A stretch of 64,000 nucleotides of DNA, from positions 264,653 through 328,652 of the forward strand of contig NZ_LYXE01000090.1 of the NCBI RefSeq assembly GCF_002532075.1, given 5' to 3'. The position numbers and the translations under genes were made by a program. A model generated the notes under the pieces. The model saw nothing but the letters and a program-made list of their open reading frames with translations, made no database searches and was not told where the DNA came from. Origin of the DNA: Candidatus Chloroploca asiatica (GTDB lineage: Bacteria; Chloroflexota; Chloroflexia; Chloroflexales; Chloroflexaceae). Shown here piece by piece: positions 33,459 to 42,052 of this stretch (position 1 is its first letter; every line of letters starts with the position of its first letter).

Positions 33459-35390
33459 ATGATACAAACAGGCTGGCAACCTGCTCTCTGGTTTGTAACA
33501 CTTGTCGCACCAGTCCTGCTCTTTATACTCCCAGGCTTGGCGCTACTACGGCTTTGGCGTGGCGCTGCTGCGCTGACCTTCCTCGAACAGGTCGCCCTTG
33601 CCCTCGGGATTGGCCTAGCTCTCTATCCAGTACTCTTGCTCTGGGCTGATCTGTTTGGCCTGAAACCTGGCCCCCTACTGGTATGGAGCATACCGCTGCT
33701 TAGCCTGCCCCTGTTAGGCTGGACGTTTGTGCGCCAAAACCCACCGATCGAGCGTGCAGCATGGCGAAGCCGTGAGTCAGGGGGCAATGGCTGGCCCTTG
33801 GTGACGGGGTACTTTGTTGTTGTTGCCTTGTTGGGTGTGCGTTTGCATACGATTACCGGTCTTAGTGTCCCCCTCTGGGGCGATTCACTCCACCACACGA
33901 TGATCACCCAGTTGATGGTCGAACAAGGGGGCCTCTTCAGTTCCTGGCAACCCTATGCGAACCTGGAGACAATGACCTATCACTTCGGCTTTCATAGTCA
34001 GATTGCGGCGATGATCTGGCTAACGGGGCTGGAAGCGCCCGAAGCGGTTCTCATCGGTGGTCAACTCGCCAATGCTGCTGCGGTTTTTACCCTCTACCCG
34101 CTAGCGCTGCACCTGGGCCGAAGCCGCTGGGCGGGGGTGGTGGCCCTGCTCGTGGCAGGGTTGCTCGCACCGATGCCGATGTTCTATGTCAACTGGGGGC
34201 GGTATACCCAACTGGCAGGTCAGATCATTTTGCCGGTTGCAATCACTTGCTTGTGGTTCTACCTTGCTTCGCATGAGCATGCAAAAGCGCTGCTCGGCCT
34301 CACGATCCTCTCGATGGCGGGGCTGTTCCTTACCCATTATCGCGTCATCATTTTTGCCGTCTGTTTTGTCCCAGCCTATCTGCTCGTCAGCGGCACATGG
34401 TCTATGTGGCGTACCTTGGGCTTGCGATTGCTCCTGGTCGGAACAGGCGTTGGTGTACTTGTGGCTCCCTGGGTTATGCGCATGCTCGAAAGCCTCTTAT
34501 TTCCCCTGCTCTCGGCAATTGTCGCCGCCTCAGCCTCAGGGGGAGCAAATGCGATCCGTGCCGAGACGATTAACAATGCGGTCGGCCACCCCTTCAGCTA
34601 CCTACCGGTGCTGATCTGGTATGGCATGCTGATCGTTGTCTTCTGGGCGCTCTGGCGACGTGAACGTGCAGTTCTGGTCGTTGCTCTCTGGTGGCTCGGT
34701 GCATTGCTGGTCGTCAACCCGCAACGGCTTGGTCTTCCAGGGGCCGGGACGATCACCAATTTTGCGCTCTTTATCGCCGCCTATATCCCTGCGGCATTGC
34801 TGCTCGGGGCTGCAGCAGGATGGTTGTTACGCCGCTTCCGTGCGCCCGTCGTGCCGGCTGGCGTAGCACTGATCCTAGGTAGCTTGAGTCTGTGGGGCAT
34901 AAGCCTGCGCACGCACGATCTTGATACCGTCAATTTTGCCTTAGTTATGCCGGAAGATCGCACCGCAATGGCATGGATCGAAACACATACACCGCAAGAA
35001 GCCCGTTTTCTCGTGAATGGATATTTTCACAACGAGACAAGCTTGCTCGGCAGCGATGCCGGCTGGTGGATCCCTTTGCTCGCTCATCGGCAAACCACCC
35101 TCCCTCCGATGATCTATGTAGCTGAACAAGGTTCACAGCCAAATTATGCACAGTGGGTGAATGAATTGTATGCCACGATGAACGATCAAGGTCTTGATCA
35201 CCCTGAAACATTGAATTTGTTGCATGAACGCGACATTTCATACGTCTACATCGGACAACGCCAGGGCCTGGTTGGCATCCCTAATCCAAGCCGGGTGCTC
35301 GATCCTGAGGTGCTTAGTGACAGCCCCCATTTTACGCTGCTCTATCATGAAGATCAGGTCTGGATCTTTGCGGTGCAACCAGATGAGTAA
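33459..35390 (+). CDS. Large membrane protein, probable GT-C-type glycosyltransferase
   Basis: This 643-residue protein has a dozen or so membrane segments in its first 490 residues and a soluble C-terminal domain of about 150 residues. The second extracellular loop begins LWGDSLHHTMITQLMVEQGG, with the Asp after Gly typical of the catalytic position of GT-C lipid-phosphosugar transferases. TYHFGFHSQIAA and LTHYRVIIF are also in keeping with these enzymes. The acceptor is unknown. The mRNA is predicted leaderless. It ends seven bp before the oppositely oriented SH3-like gene. Confidence 0.7.
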   Translation: MIQTGWQPALWFVTLVAPVLLFILPGLALLRLWRGAAALTFLEQVALALGIGLALYPVLLLWADLFGLKPGPLLVWSIPLLSLPLLGWTFVRQNPPIERAAWRSRESGGNGWPLVTGYFVVVALLGVRLHTITGLSVPLWGDSLHHTMITQLMVEQGGLFSSWQPYANLETMTYHFGFHSQIAAMIWLTGLEAPEAVLIGGQLANAAAVFTLYPLALHLGRSRWAGVVALLVAGLLAPMPMFYVNWGRYTQLAGQIILPVAITCLWFYLASHEHAKALLGLTILSMAGLFLTHYRVIIFAVCFVPAYLLVSGTWSMWRTLGLRLLLVGTGVGVLVAPWVMRMLESLLFPLLSAIVAASASGGANAIRAETINNAVGHPFSYLPVLIWYGMLIVVFWALWRRERAVLVVALWWLGALLVVNPQRLGLPGAGTITNFALFIAAYIPAALLLGAAAGWLLRRFRAPVVPAGVALILGSLSLWGISLRTHDLDTVNFALVMPEDRTAMAWIETHTPQEARFLVNGYFHNETSLLGSDAGWWIPLLAHRQTTLPPMIYVAEQGSQPNYAQWVNELYATMNDQGLDHPETLNLLHERDISYVYIGQRQGLVGIPNPSRVLDPEVLSDSPHFTLLYHEDQVWIFAVQPDE

Positions 35391-35397
35391 ACGCTCT

Positions 35398-35958
35398 TTA
35401 GGGTGCTGGAGGTGAAAGCAAGAGACTGCTGGCCCAGCCAACGGTTTCGACAGGGACACGCTCAGGGGTACAATCTGCAGCCGTGCTGAGGAGGCGGATC
35501 TGATACCAGCGAACGCCATCAGCGAAGTTCTGCTCTTGCAGAAAGACGACTTGGTCACCAACACAGATCTGACCAAGTACCGTTTCAGGCACAACAAGCG
35601 GTTCCGAACGCAGATTACCACCAGCGATCACCGTACCCAGGCCCAGGCTGTCGGCGGGTGCGGGCGCGGGCGAAGGTACTGTCAAAGCTTCAACCGTCGC
35701 CGTCGCGTCACGGGCTTCCTGAGTTGACCTGAGCATGATCAGCGCTTCATTGGTTGCGACCACAGCAGTGGCCGTGGCAATCCTGGCCTCGATCTGGGCA
35801 TCACGAAGGCGCAAACCCAGGAACGCACCACCAAAGAGCAGGGCGATCACAACCCCAACCATCAACAGGTTCGCCAGGGCTCGCAGAAGACCACCGCGCT
35901 GATGGACTTGCGGGCGAAACAGGCGATCCCAATCACTCGGATCTAATCGTGGTGGCAC
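35398..35958 (-). CDS. Single-pass membrane protein with SH3-like domain
   Basis: This 186-residue protein has one membrane helix (ALANLLMVGVVIALLFGGAF, about residues 27-46) after a cytoplasmic N-terminus. A Thr/Ala-rich linker leads to an extracellular SH3b-like domain (IAGGNLRSEPLVVPETVLGQ, then GDQVVFLQEQ and GVRWYQIRL). Such domains commonly bind cell-wall components or peptides. It is followed on the same strand by the GNAT gene upstream (12 bp), so they may be co-transcribed. Confidence 0.8.
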   Translation of the reverse strand: MPPRLDPSDWDRLFRPQVHQRGGLLRALANLLMVGVVIALLFGGAFLGLRLRDAQIEARIATATAVVATNEALIMLRSTQEARDATATVEALTVPSPAPAPADSLGLGTVIAGGNLRSEPLVVPETVLGQICVGDQVVFLQEQNFADGVRWYQIRLLSTAADCTPERVPVETVGWASSLLLSPPAP

Positions 35959-35970
35959 ACTTTCCCCAGT

Positions 35971-36861
35971 TTAAGGATGTAAGTTTCGACGCAAAATCAA
36001 CTGACGCTCACCAGTTGTGACAAAGCCAAACCACTGGTAGAGGCGCTGTGCTTGCATGTTATATGCCTGGGTGTTGAGTGTCAAGACATGTGCCCGTTGC
36101 GCGATGGTAAAGGCAACAACGTCGGCGAGCAGGCGAACACCAATCGCTTTGCCCCGCCACGCGGGGTCAACGGCAATACGCACGAGATGGACGAGGCGTC
36201 CGCCAAAATGGGTGGTTGCATACGCATAGCCCACAATTGCCTCTTCATGCTCAGCAACCACAACATAGGGGCCTTGCTCAAGGGCAGTACGCATAATCGT
36301 GGCATCTTTTGTCCACTGAGGTTCAAAACAGGCCCGATCGACCGCAAGCACCGCAGGCAGATCGAGAGGCAGGGCCGAGCGCACCGTGATTTCAAGATTG
36401 CCCTGATGAGGAATGTGCAGTTGTCGTTTTTCATACACAACAACTTCAGTTTCTGACTCAAACTGTTGCGACTGCAACGCGGGCACCAGCCAGGCATCGG
36501 CCTGCTCATCACCGGCATAGAAGATCGTGTGGACACCCTGCCGACGAAGCGTCGCTTCAAACACCGGCAAGAGCGTAGCCAACGCAAAACGCAGATCGAG
36601 CCCATCACCAAGGGCAACTGCATAGATCCAGCAGATGCCCTCGGTAGGCTGATTGGCCAGCGCACTAGCAACGATCGTGGAGCCAACCTCAAGAACGACA
36701 CCCCATTGCTGGGCCATCAAATGCTCGAGGTCGGCACCAGTCATCGCATAGTAGCGCCGACCAGCCTCACGCAACAGCCGCGTTACAGCGGTCAGATCGG
36801 TTGCCTGGACAGGACGTGCCACCGCCTGATTCAAGTCGATACTTTTACGAAATAGCCACAT
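35971..36861 (-). CDS. Tandem GNAT acetyltransferase
   Basis: This 296-residue protein seems to have two GNAT folds. The C-terminal one (residues 155-296) is complete: RIAVDPAWRGKAIGVRLL is the acetyl-CoA-binding motif A, and LNTQAYNMQAQRLYQWFGF the motif B. The N-terminal half (residues 15-145) has a similar pattern but lacks motif A and looks degenerate. Tandem GNATs of this layout are often known as RimI-like or mycothiol-synthase-like, yet no thiol is implied here. The acceptor is unknown. Confidence 0.82.
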   Translation of the reverse strand: MWLFRKSIDLNQAVARPVQATDLTAVTRLLREAGRRYYAMTGADLEHLMAQQWGVVLEVGSTIVASALANQPTEGICWIYAVALGDGLDLRFALATLLPVFEATLRRQGVHTIFYAGDEQADAWLVPALQSQQFESETEVVVYEKRQLHIPHQGNLEITVRSALPLDLPAVLAVDRACFEPQWTKDATIMRTALEQGPYVVVAEHEEAIVGYAYATTHFGGRLVHLVRIAVDPAWRGKAIGVRLLADVVAFTIAQRAHVLTLNTQAYNMQAQRLYQWFGFVTTGERQLILRRNLHP

Positions 36862-36889
36862 ACCCTTACTGGATCAACGCAACAATCGC

Positions 36890-37489
36890 TTAGGGATAAC
36901 CAGTATACACCTTGCCCAGATCCAGAGTCTGTCCGGCTTCCACTTCAAAGATGAGATCCTGCGACGGATCATCGCCCTGGCGGACAAGATACTGATTCAA
37001 CGGACCCTGCACAACGATGGCATAGCGACCAGGTGGCACATCACCAAAGGCAAACCCGCCTTCACCGTCTGGTGTGACCCAGGGATCATTCTCGGGATCA
37101 TGGCTGACTGCATCCATCGTCGTCGCATCAGTCGCAATCACTGGCGAAAGGTAGAGCACAATGGCATCATAGACGATTTCATCAGTCTGGATATTATAGA
37201 GCACCCCGTGGACAACGCCCGTCCCTTCTGATGGAACAGGAAGTGGTTCAGGCTCACGTCCTGGTGGCGGTGTATAGCCAGGACCAGGATAGGCCGGATC
37301 GACAGTTGGCATGGACGGCACAATCGGATAGGGATAGGGATAAGGATCCTGAGAAGGCTCAGGTGTCGCTATCTGAGTCGGTTCAGGCAGAGGAGTCTGG
37401 GTTTCGGTTGCCGGGCCACCACAGCCTACGAGTATGGTCAGCAAGACCAGCGCGAGCGCAAAGGGCAGCCAGAAAGACGTGCGTTGCAT
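36890..37489 (-). CDS. Proline-rich lipoprotein with carboxypeptidase-regulatory-like domain
   Basis: This 199-residue protein is a predicted lipoprotein. The signal peptide ends in LVGC with the lipidated cysteine at residue 23. Residues 30-90 are a flexible Pro/Tyr-rich spacer (DPYPYPYPIVPSMP). Residues 95-199 look like a carboxypeptidase-regulatory (CarboxypepD_reg) beta-sandwich, GFAFGDVPPGRYAIVVQGP being its hallmark turn. It would sit on the outer face of the membrane. The secreted modular protein gene lies upstream on the same strand. Confidence 0.85.
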   Translation of the reverse strand: MQRTSFWLPFALALVLLTILVGCGGPATETQTPLPEPTQIATPEPSQDPYPYPYPIVPSMPTVDPAYPGPGYTPPPGREPEPLPVPSEGTGVVHGVLYNIQTDEIVYDAIVLYLSPVIATDATTMDAVSHDPENDPWVTPDGEGGFAFGDVPPGRYAIVVQGPLNQYLVRQGDDPSQDLIFEVEAGQTLDLGKVYTGYP

Positions 37490-37510
37490 CTTTATACCTC
37501 ATGCAAAGGA

Positions 37511-37545
37511 GGTGTGGAGAGTCCGCCCTGCGGTTTCTCCACACC
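37511..37545 (-). terminator. Hairpin between the secreted protein and lipoprotein genes
   Basis: The arms 37511-37520 and 37536-37545 pair perfectly over ten bp, with an inner CCG/CGG pair. It lies in the 97-bp gap after the stop at 37587 and just before the lipoprotein start. It may end most transcripts of the abundant secreted protein while leaving the lipoprotein at lower level. Confidence 0.5.
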
Positions 37546-37586
37546 CCCTGATAGAGCCATCGACCGGATCGTGGACGTATTCCGTA

Positions 37587-38954
37587 TTAGAAGTTGATGC
37601 CGTTGTAGGTCAGGAAGGCATCGCCGGCGTTCGCCGGAGCAAGCTGGTTGACGATACAAACCACATTGCTGGCGGGGCTAGTCGTCACCGTCGCACCACC
37701 AACGTAGCGCTCGGTGGGGATCTTGGCATTCTGGAACCAGGTGACCGACTGACCAGGCTGCAGCGGCGCACTATCAGGCGCAGGGGTCAGCGTGCTACCA
37801 GCAATCACGTTGGGCGTGAAGGTCATGGTTGCCGTGGTGCTCACAGTACCGGCATTGCGGCACTGCACAGCGGTGAAGAAGCCAGCGTTGTTCGCCATCA
37901 GCAGAGGCAAGCTAGCACGTGTCGTTGCGGAGGCTGACGAAATACCCTCATACGAGGTGCCGAACTGGCCCGAGAGCTGGTTGACGACAACCACAATGGG
38001 CTGTGCCGACGTTACAACTGCCGACCCAACATAGCGATCAGCACCGTTGACAATGATCGCCCGGCTGGCGCCTGCGCCAAGGTTGAAGGTCTGATTCGTC
38101 AGGCTCGCCCCGCCTGAAATCGTGTTGGCACCAAAGGCAACCGTCACATCAGCCGCAGCCGAACCAATATTCTGGATCGAGATACCACTGAAGAAACCAG
38201 CGTTGGCCTGCTGCACGAGGGGCAGCACAACCTCAGTCGAACCTGCGGCGAAACCGCTGTAGGTCAACTGCGTGCGGAAGCCCGTTTTACCAACCTGATT
38301 GACAATCACAGCCAGAGGTTGGGCGCTCGTAATCTGGGCCGAACCAACAAACCGGTCACCAAGCTCGGTGAGCGTGGACTGATCGAAGACCAGCGACGCA
38401 CCAGGGGCAATGGCAGCCGAGTTCACGGTATGAGCAGTGCCAGCATCACCAGGATTGAAGGACACCGTCACCGGCGCAGCTGCGGTACCCGCGTTCTGCA
38501 CCGCGAACCAGGTATCGAAGCCTGCGTTGCCACGCTGAATCAACGGAAGGTTGACTGTCGTCGCGCCCTGCGTCAGGCCAGTCGCAGCCTCACTGTAGAA
38601 GGGAGCCCCAGCGACGCCGTTGTTGCCCAGGATGTTCAGGATCGCCGCCACAGGCTGGTCAGCCTCGATGACTGCCGAACCACTGAAGCCAGCGTTAACA
38701 CTCGGGATCGGGAAATAGGTCTTGCTTGCACCCGCCGCAATCGACTCACCAAGAATGTTGGCAGCCGACGTGCCATCGGGGTTGATCAGGCGAATGTCAA
38801 CTGTTGCCTGAGCAGTACCCAGGTTCTGCACCTGGAAACCAGTGCTCCACTGAATGCCCTGCTGAGCACTTACCGACCGAACTGGTGCAAGCACCAGCAC
38901 CAGGGCCATCATCAGCCCTGTCACAAGAGCAATTGCTGTCACTTTGCGCAGCAT
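37587..38954 (-). CDS. Secreted protein of four tandem beta-sandwich modules
   Basis: This 455-residue protein has a clear signal peptide ending near SVSA-QQ (residues 1-30), then four similar modules of about 105 residues. Each begins with a GF..VQN.GT motif (STGFQVQNLGT, DTWFAVQNAGT, SGISIQNIGS, TAVQCRNAGT) and continues with a Gly/Ala-rich strand, PGAS turn and SAQP/TSAQP element. The modules resemble surface-layer or Ig-like beta-sandwiches. Only the fourth has cysteines (VQCRN and NVVCIVNQ), which could form a disulfide. There is no membrane anchor, so it is secreted or cell-surface. I do not know the family. Confidence 0.75.
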   Translation of the reverse strand: MLRKVTAIALVTGLMMALVLVLAPVRSVSAQQGIQWSTGFQVQNLGTAQATVDIRLINPDGTSAANILGESIAAGASKTYFPIPSVNAGFSGSAVIEADQPVAAILNILGNNGVAGAPFYSEAATGLTQGATTVNLPLIQRGNAGFDTWFAVQNAGTAAAPVTVSFNPGDAGTAHTVNSAAIAPGASLVFDQSTLTELGDRFVGSAQITSAQPLAVIVNQVGKTGFRTQLTYSGFAAGSTEVVLPLVQQANAGFFSGISIQNIGSAAADVTVAFGANTISGGASLTNQTFNLGAGASRAIIVNGADRYVGSAVVTSAQPIVVVVNQLSGQFGTSYEGISSASATTRASLPLLMANNAGFFTAVQCRNAGTVSTTATMTFTPNVIAGSTLTPAPDSAPLQPGQSVTWFQNAKIPTERYVGGATVTTSPASNVVCIVNQLAPANAGDAFLTYNGINF

Positions 38955-39189
38955 ACCGTACGTATCCTTTCGTTACCTACACACCATCAGCCATGATGCG
39001 AAACCTTATGACGTTCACTGTAGCATAGGCACCCACAACATAGCGATACCTCTTTAGAAGAGTCAACCCTAATCCATCTGGTTCCAATGCCGTGGATTCA
39101 TCGCTAATACCCAACAAAAAGAGGAGTAACCCGAAAGTATTAGTGGCTTTTAGCGCTTGCTAAAGACGTATTTCCACTTCTGCCAGACC

Positions 39190-39222
39190 AGACCTCACAG
39201 GTCTGACAGACCTGTGAGGTCT
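39190..39222. repeat. GACCTCACAGGTC palindrome, copy 2
   Basis: The arms 39190-39204 and 39208-39222 pair perfectly over 15 bp around GAC, repeating the stem of 26171-26205. It follows the methyltransferase gene that ends at 39252 on the minus strand and probably terminates the surface-glycan operon. The rest of 38955-39251 holds no gene. Confidence 0.8.
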
Positions 39223-39251
39223 AGGGTCGCAGATTATTTCTGAGCAAACTA

Positions 39252-39998
39252 TTATGCTGGTGTACAGACAAAGACCAGCAGATCGCCAAGATTGATCGGT
39301 ACCAAGGGCGCGATGATGCTGCGTACAAAGGTGTGTGGTCGTCGCAGCATCCACTGCCAGTCAGCGTTCGTGCGGGGCAGCGGGCGTTCGAGTACCACAA
39401 CACGTTGCGTGCGCAGACCATGATCGGCTAACAAGCGCTGCCACGACCCACGTGAAGCATACCGCTGCAATGGCTGCCCATCATCAAAGACCTCACCGTG
39501 CCGCAAGACATGCCAGATGTTGCCAAACAAGCCAAAGGCGTTGGGCAACAAGACCACGGCAGTGCCGCCGGGGCGTAGCACCCGGGCCATTTCACGCACA
39601 CCCTCTTCAGGAGCAAAATAGTGCTCGAGGCTGCCAATGTTGGTGACCAGATCAAACGCATGATCGGCAAATGGCAACCGCTGGGCATTCGAGGCGGCCA
39701 ACGGAATCGCCGCCCCCCCGCGCGGATCAAGCTGATGCAGGGCTGCCACCGAGAAGTCAATGCCCATACCCTCATATCCAGCCCGCTGCGCAAAGCGCAG
39801 AAAATCGCCTTCACCACACGACACATCAAGCAAACGACCCGGCGGCGGCGAAGCGCGCCGTACCAGATCAAGAAACCAGAGATAGAGCGAGTCGCGTTGA
39901 TGGAGACCACGGTCACGATAGATCGTATCATACGCCGCTTGTTCGGCTACTTCCGTCGGCGTGTGACGGATTTCAATGGGATACCACGACATACACAC
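39252..39998 (-). CDS. SAM-dependent methyltransferase (class I)
   Basis: This 248-residue protein has a Rossmann methyltransferase core: RLLDVSCGEGDFLRFAQRAG is motif I, where GxGxG is replaced by the CGEGD variant. GIDFS follows as the acidic end of the second strand, and LVTNIGSLEHYFAPEEGVRE contains motif II. MARVLRPGGTAVVLLPN is motif III. It is the last gene of the surface-glycan cluster, so a sugar or lipid methylation is likely. Confidence 0.88.
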   Translation of the reverse strand: MCMSWYPIEIRHTPTEVAEQAAYDTIYRDRGLHQRDSLYLWFLDLVRRASPPPGRLLDVSCGEGDFLRFAQRAGYEGMGIDFSVAALHQLDPRGGAAIPLAASNAQRLPFADHAFDLVTNIGSLEHYFAPEEGVREMARVLRPGGTAVVLLPNAFGLFGNIWHVLRHGEVFDDGQPLQRYASRGSWQRLLADHGLRTQRVVVLERPLPRTNADWQWMLRRPHTFVRSIIAPLVPINLGDLLVFVCTPA

Positions 39999-40012
39999 CT
40001 CAAACTCAGGCT

Positions 40013-40948
40013 CTACCAGCGTGAAAAAACCAGCGCCCAGAAGAGCTCATTCAGCGTAATCCATACGCGCATCAGCAAGGCGATGATCAAGGCAACAGAG
40101 AGCGGCACAATCAGGGTCAACAAGACGACCATGCTGAGATCACGAAAACTAAACCCGATCGGAATCAGAAAAGAGAGCGCCCCAACCAACCCGCTGGCAA
40201 CCCAGATCTGAACCAGAACTGGTAACATTGACCACTCGATCAAATAGATCGAACGCACCAGGAAAAAGAGGATCAAGCCCCCGCTCAACCAGACAAGCAT
40301 ATGCAAGCCCACGACCAGCAGCGTGGCCGGTAAACCAAGAAACTGGGTCAGCGGTTCACGCTTCCAGCGCTTGAGAATCAGGTTCAACAGGCGCACCAGC
40401 AGCATCGGACGCACCGCCACCACAAGGCTCACCAGCGCCACCAGCGCCACTGGCAGCAAGGGGATGTTGCCATTCAGTAAGGGCGTCAAGGGAAAAAGCA
40501 TCACAACAAGCAGACCACCCGAGGCGATCAAAAGAATCTGTTCCCAGAGCATCCCAAGCAGCGTCATCCGCCGCGCAACCCCGACCTGTTCGTAGAGCAG
40601 GACACGACTCGCGACAAACGGGGCAGGCGTAGGTAAGCGACGCGCCATCCACGAATAAAGAAAAAAGCGTCCATGGTCACGCCAGCCGACGCGCACATTG
40701 AGCGCCGACATCACGACGCCCCAGGCAATGACCGCCACAGCCAACGAGCCGGTGTAGGCCACACTGCTCAAACCCAGATAGACCGCATCAAATTGCCAGT
40801 CATAGGTTACGAGGGATCGCCAGTCACGCACAATCGTGATCAGGATGACCGCCAGAGCCGCAGCGAGCATCCCTCCTACAATAATTCGGCGTGACTGGGG
40901 CTTATCCCAGATGGTACGCCCACGTTGCCACAAGCTTGTTAGCATCAT
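40013..40948 (-). CDS. LPG-synthase-like (UPF0104/AglD-type) membrane protein
   Basis: This 311-residue protein has about eight membrane segments and matches the lysylphosphatidylglycerol synthase transmembrane superfamily. The N-terminal IIVGGMLAAALAVILITIVRDW and the mid-segment YSWMARRLPTPAPFVASRVLL are the kind of helix-loop seen there. These proteins often occur in glycolipid or polysaccharide loci as flippase-like partners of glycosyltransferases. It is directly adjacent to both methyltransferase genes, starting one base before the stop of the upstream one. Confidence 0.82.
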   Translation of the reverse strand: MMLTSLWQRGRTIWDKPQSRRIIVGGMLAAALAVILITIVRDWRSLVTYDWQFDAVYLGLSSVAYTGSLAVAVIAWGVVMSALNVRVGWRDHGRFFLYSWMARRLPTPAPFVASRVLLYEQVGVARRMTLLGMLWEQILLIASGGLLVVMLFPLTPLLNGNIPLLPVALVALVSLVVAVRPMLLVRLLNLILKRWKREPLTQFLGLPATLLVVGLHMLVWLSGGLILFFLVRSIYLIEWSMLPVLVQIWVASGLVGALSFLIPIGFSFRDLSMVVLLTLIVPLSVALIIALLMRVWITLNELFWALVFSRW

Positions 40949-41881
40949 TTATACCGGTTGGGCGACGACCGTGATCACCGCGCCTTTGTGAAGTTTACGG
41001 TCAATCACCCAGAGTGGGGGCAAAAGCGCCGTGCGCACAAGAAGATTTTCCAGGGCACGCTGGGCAACTGGCTGCAGGATCTCGTTGCGTACATGTTGAC
41101 GCAACCAGAAGCGCCAACTCAACATCATCACCTGGTACGTACTGCCCAAACAGATCAACTCGCGTACCTGAAAGCCAGCCTGATTGAGCATCTGCGTCAG
41201 CGTACGTTCATCAGGGATAAACATATGGCGCGGCTGATCGAGCCCGGCCCAGTAGCGGCCACATAAACGAGCATCCCAGGCCGAAAGGTTAGGTACACGG
41301 GCCACAAAGATGCCATCAGGTGCCAGGAGTTCGCGCACCCGTTGCAGGGTTGCCTGCGGCTGATACAGATGCTCGAGCACATCCCACATCGTGATCACAT
41401 CAAAGGTCTGACCTTCCAAGGCAACCTCCTCGAGCGTACCCTGATGCACCGTAAGCCCAAAGAGTTCACGGGCCTGCCGCGCCGCGTCGACACTCAATTC
41501 AACCCCAACCGTCTGCCAGGCAGCGCTACCCGTACCAAGAAAGACGCCGGTGGCACAACCGACATCGAGAAGCCTGCGTTTGCCAGGGCGCGATGGCGCG
41601 TGACGTTCGACCAGATGCCACCGTTTTTTCAAGCCATAGAGGTGCAGCATGCCTTGCAGCAGGCTGGGGTTGGCCCAGGGTGGGGGAACAAAAGGATCAT
41701 ATTCAGGAGGATAGTAGAAGCTGATCTCGTTGGGATCGGGGCGCGGATTCTGATAGAGCAGGCCGCATGCGGCACATTCCACCAGGGTAAAGCTTCCAGG
41801 CAACCCCAACAACGCATCGGGCAGGGTATAGCGGTGACGAGCCTCAGTTGCACCACAGAGCAAGCATGCAGTCGTTTCCAT
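40949..41881 (-). CDS. SAM-dependent methyltransferase with N-terminal zinc ribbon
   Basis: This 310-residue protein starts with CLLCGATEA and, after about 25 residues, CAACGLLYQNP, a four-cysteine zinc ribbon. LLDVGCATGVFLGTGSAAW is the SAM-binding loop, followed by TMWDVLEHLYQPQATLQRVRE and LAPDGIFVARVPN. This is the methyltransferase type of sugar and lipid modification clusters. ATG at 41881 is chosen because the longer frame enters the dispersed repeat at 41928-42001. Its ribosome binding site (AGGAGATG) is about 14 bases upstream. Confidence 0.88.
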   Translation of the reverse strand: METTACLLCGATEARHRYTLPDALLGLPGSFTLVECAACGLLYQNPRPDPNEISFYYPPEYDPFVPPPWANPSLLQGMLHLYGLKKRWHLVERHAPSRPGKRRLLDVGCATGVFLGTGSAAWQTVGVELSVDAARQARELFGLTVHQGTLEEVALEGQTFDVITMWDVLEHLYQPQATLQRVRELLAPDGIFVARVPNLSAWDARLCGRYWAGLDQPRHMFIPDERTLTQMLNQAGFQVRELICLGSTYQVMMLSWRFWLRQHVRNEILQPVAQRALENLLVRTALLPPLWVIDRKLHKGAVITVVAQPV

Positions 41882-41927
41882 CGTTGCCGGGCATCTCCTA
41901 CTACCAATTACGCTTGAAGGTACCGCT

Positions 41928-42001
41928 TTGTCATGCTGAACGCAGCTCAGCATCTCTGCCGTCGAGAAGCCTGAGACCCTTCGCTTCACTCAGGGTGACA
42001 A
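41928..42001. repeat. Dispersed repeat with imperfect terminal inverted repeats
   Basis: The element begins TTGTCATGCTGA and ends TCAGGGTGACAA, which are imperfect inverted repeats of each other. The 32 bp from 41970 match 48162-48193 with two differences. It splits the glycosyltransferase and methyltransferase genes without disrupting either. Confidence 0.75.
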
Positions 42002-42052
42002 TGCGGCCTACTCAACGGTAACTGGTATAACGTGTTGTGTGAGGCGACCGCT

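Noticed and set aside
41882..41989. N-terminal extension of the zinc-ribbon methyltransferase
   Set aside because: The additional residues are encoded by the dispersed repeat and are upstream of the typical Cys-rich start.
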